A stretch of DNA of 13,040 bases from Burkholderiaceae bacterium (GTDB lineage Bacteria; Pseudomonadota; Gammaproteobacteria; Burkholderiales; Burkholderiaceae_C): NCBI GenBank assembly GCA_023262645.1, contig JALRAA010000015.1:1-13040 (forward strand), read 5' to 3'. The notes beneath the pieces were generated by a model that had not been told where the DNA came from, did not search any database, and worked only from the letters and a program-made list of their open reading frames with translations. Numbering within the stretch: position 1 is the stretch's first letter; each line of letters starts with the position of its first letter. A program made the position numbers and the translations under genes. This document shows positions 12,799 to 13,040 of the stretch, one piece after another.

Positions 12799-13040
12799 AT
12801 GAAATTTTCTAAACCGATCATGGCGGGCGCATGCCTAAATGCGTTCTGCTTTTTGAATGTCATTTCACCGGCATACAGTCAAACTCCACAACTACAAGAA
12901 ATATTTATAACAGCAAATCGACTGGGCGAGCCCTTAGCGACAGTCACCAGTGATGTAGATGCATTGGACAAAGCTGAATTAAATCAAATGGGCAATGTCA
13001 ACCTTACCCAAGCACTGGGCCGACTGTCTGGTGTTCAATC
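12799..13040 (+). CDS. btuB: TonB-dependent receptor, probable vitamin B12 receptor BtuB (5' part)
   Basis: The first 80 codons are present and the gene runs off the window. The product starts with a signal peptide: charged MKFSK, a hydrophobic stretch, and likely cleavage after PAYS or AYSQ at about residue 28-29. The mature start has EIFITANRLGEPLATV, where BtuB-type receptors carry a TonB box and 'VVTANR..' segment. The plug-domain segment LTQALGRLSGVQ follows, equivalent to the family's L-x-x-L-L-x-x-x-P-G-V. A cobalamin riboswitch stands directly upstream, which makes cobalamin or a precursor the likely substrate; another B12-controlled receptor is possible. No strong ribosome site precedes the ATG at 12799. 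The barrel domain is outside the window. Confidence 0.85.
   Translation, partial: MKFSKPIMAGACLNAFCFLNVISPAYSQTPQLQEIFITANRLGEPLATVTSDVDALDKAELNQMGNVNLTQALGRLSGVQ

Noticed and set aside
1..13040. CRISPR arrays, insertion sequences, tRNA or rRNA genes, toxin-antitoxin or defence systems
   Set aside because: No repeated spacer pattern, transposase motif, tRNA-like stem set or defence gene was seen on either strand; every long stretch is explained by housekeeping or respiratory genes.

Overview
The window reads as a chromosomal segment of a betaproteobacterium, most likely order Burkholderiales and possibly a Comamonadaceae relative. This rests on the character of the cbb3 proteins, on an Fnr of the CxxCx5C type, and on the order zapB-like / zapA / 6S RNA. 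The assignment is inference from remembered families; no search was run. The genes are densely packed, with no insertion sequence, tRNA, rRNA, CRISPR array or phage gene seen.

Region 1 (1-5344, + strand) is a complete cbb3-type (high oxygen affinity) cytochrome oxidase locus. It starts with the tail of the copper-exporting P-type ATPase gene ccoI and ccoS. The structural genes ccoN-ccoO-ccoQ-ccoP follow, then ccoG and a short ccoH-like gene. A near-consensus Fnr box sits on the ccoS stop codon, placed correctly for an Fnr-activated promoter of ccoN.

Region 2 (5362-8306) holds the anaerobic regulator and linked genes. fnr (- strand) is divergent from hemN (+ strand, oxygen-independent haem synthesis). 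A second Fnr-like box and a perfect 9-bp inverted repeat lie between them. hemN overlaps by one base a small membrane protein gene of the SafE/UreH-like type (COG2836-like). Together with region 1 this forms a low-oxygen module: sensor, haem supply, copper supply, oxidase.

Region 3 (8323-11677, - strand) is a tight three-gene operon, transcribed right to left. It encodes a 2-dehydropantoate 2-reductase-like enzyme, an acyl-CoA synthetase resembling oxalate--CoA ligases (AAE3/Pcs60), and a TauE/SafE-type membrane transporter. Its substrate is unknown.

Region 4 (11719-12420, - strand) is 6S RNA (ssrS) with a well placed -10 element, preceded by zapA and a zapB-like coiled-coil gene, which overlap in an ATGA.

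Region 5 (12467-13040, + strand) is a cobalamin riboswitch followed by the start of a TonB-dependent receptor gene, presumably btuB, cut by the window edge.

I see no clearly undescribed system. The least explained parts are the ketoreductase / CoA-ligase / TauE operon directly behind 6S RNA, the hemN-coupled SafE-like protein, and the fnr-hemN regulatory region.
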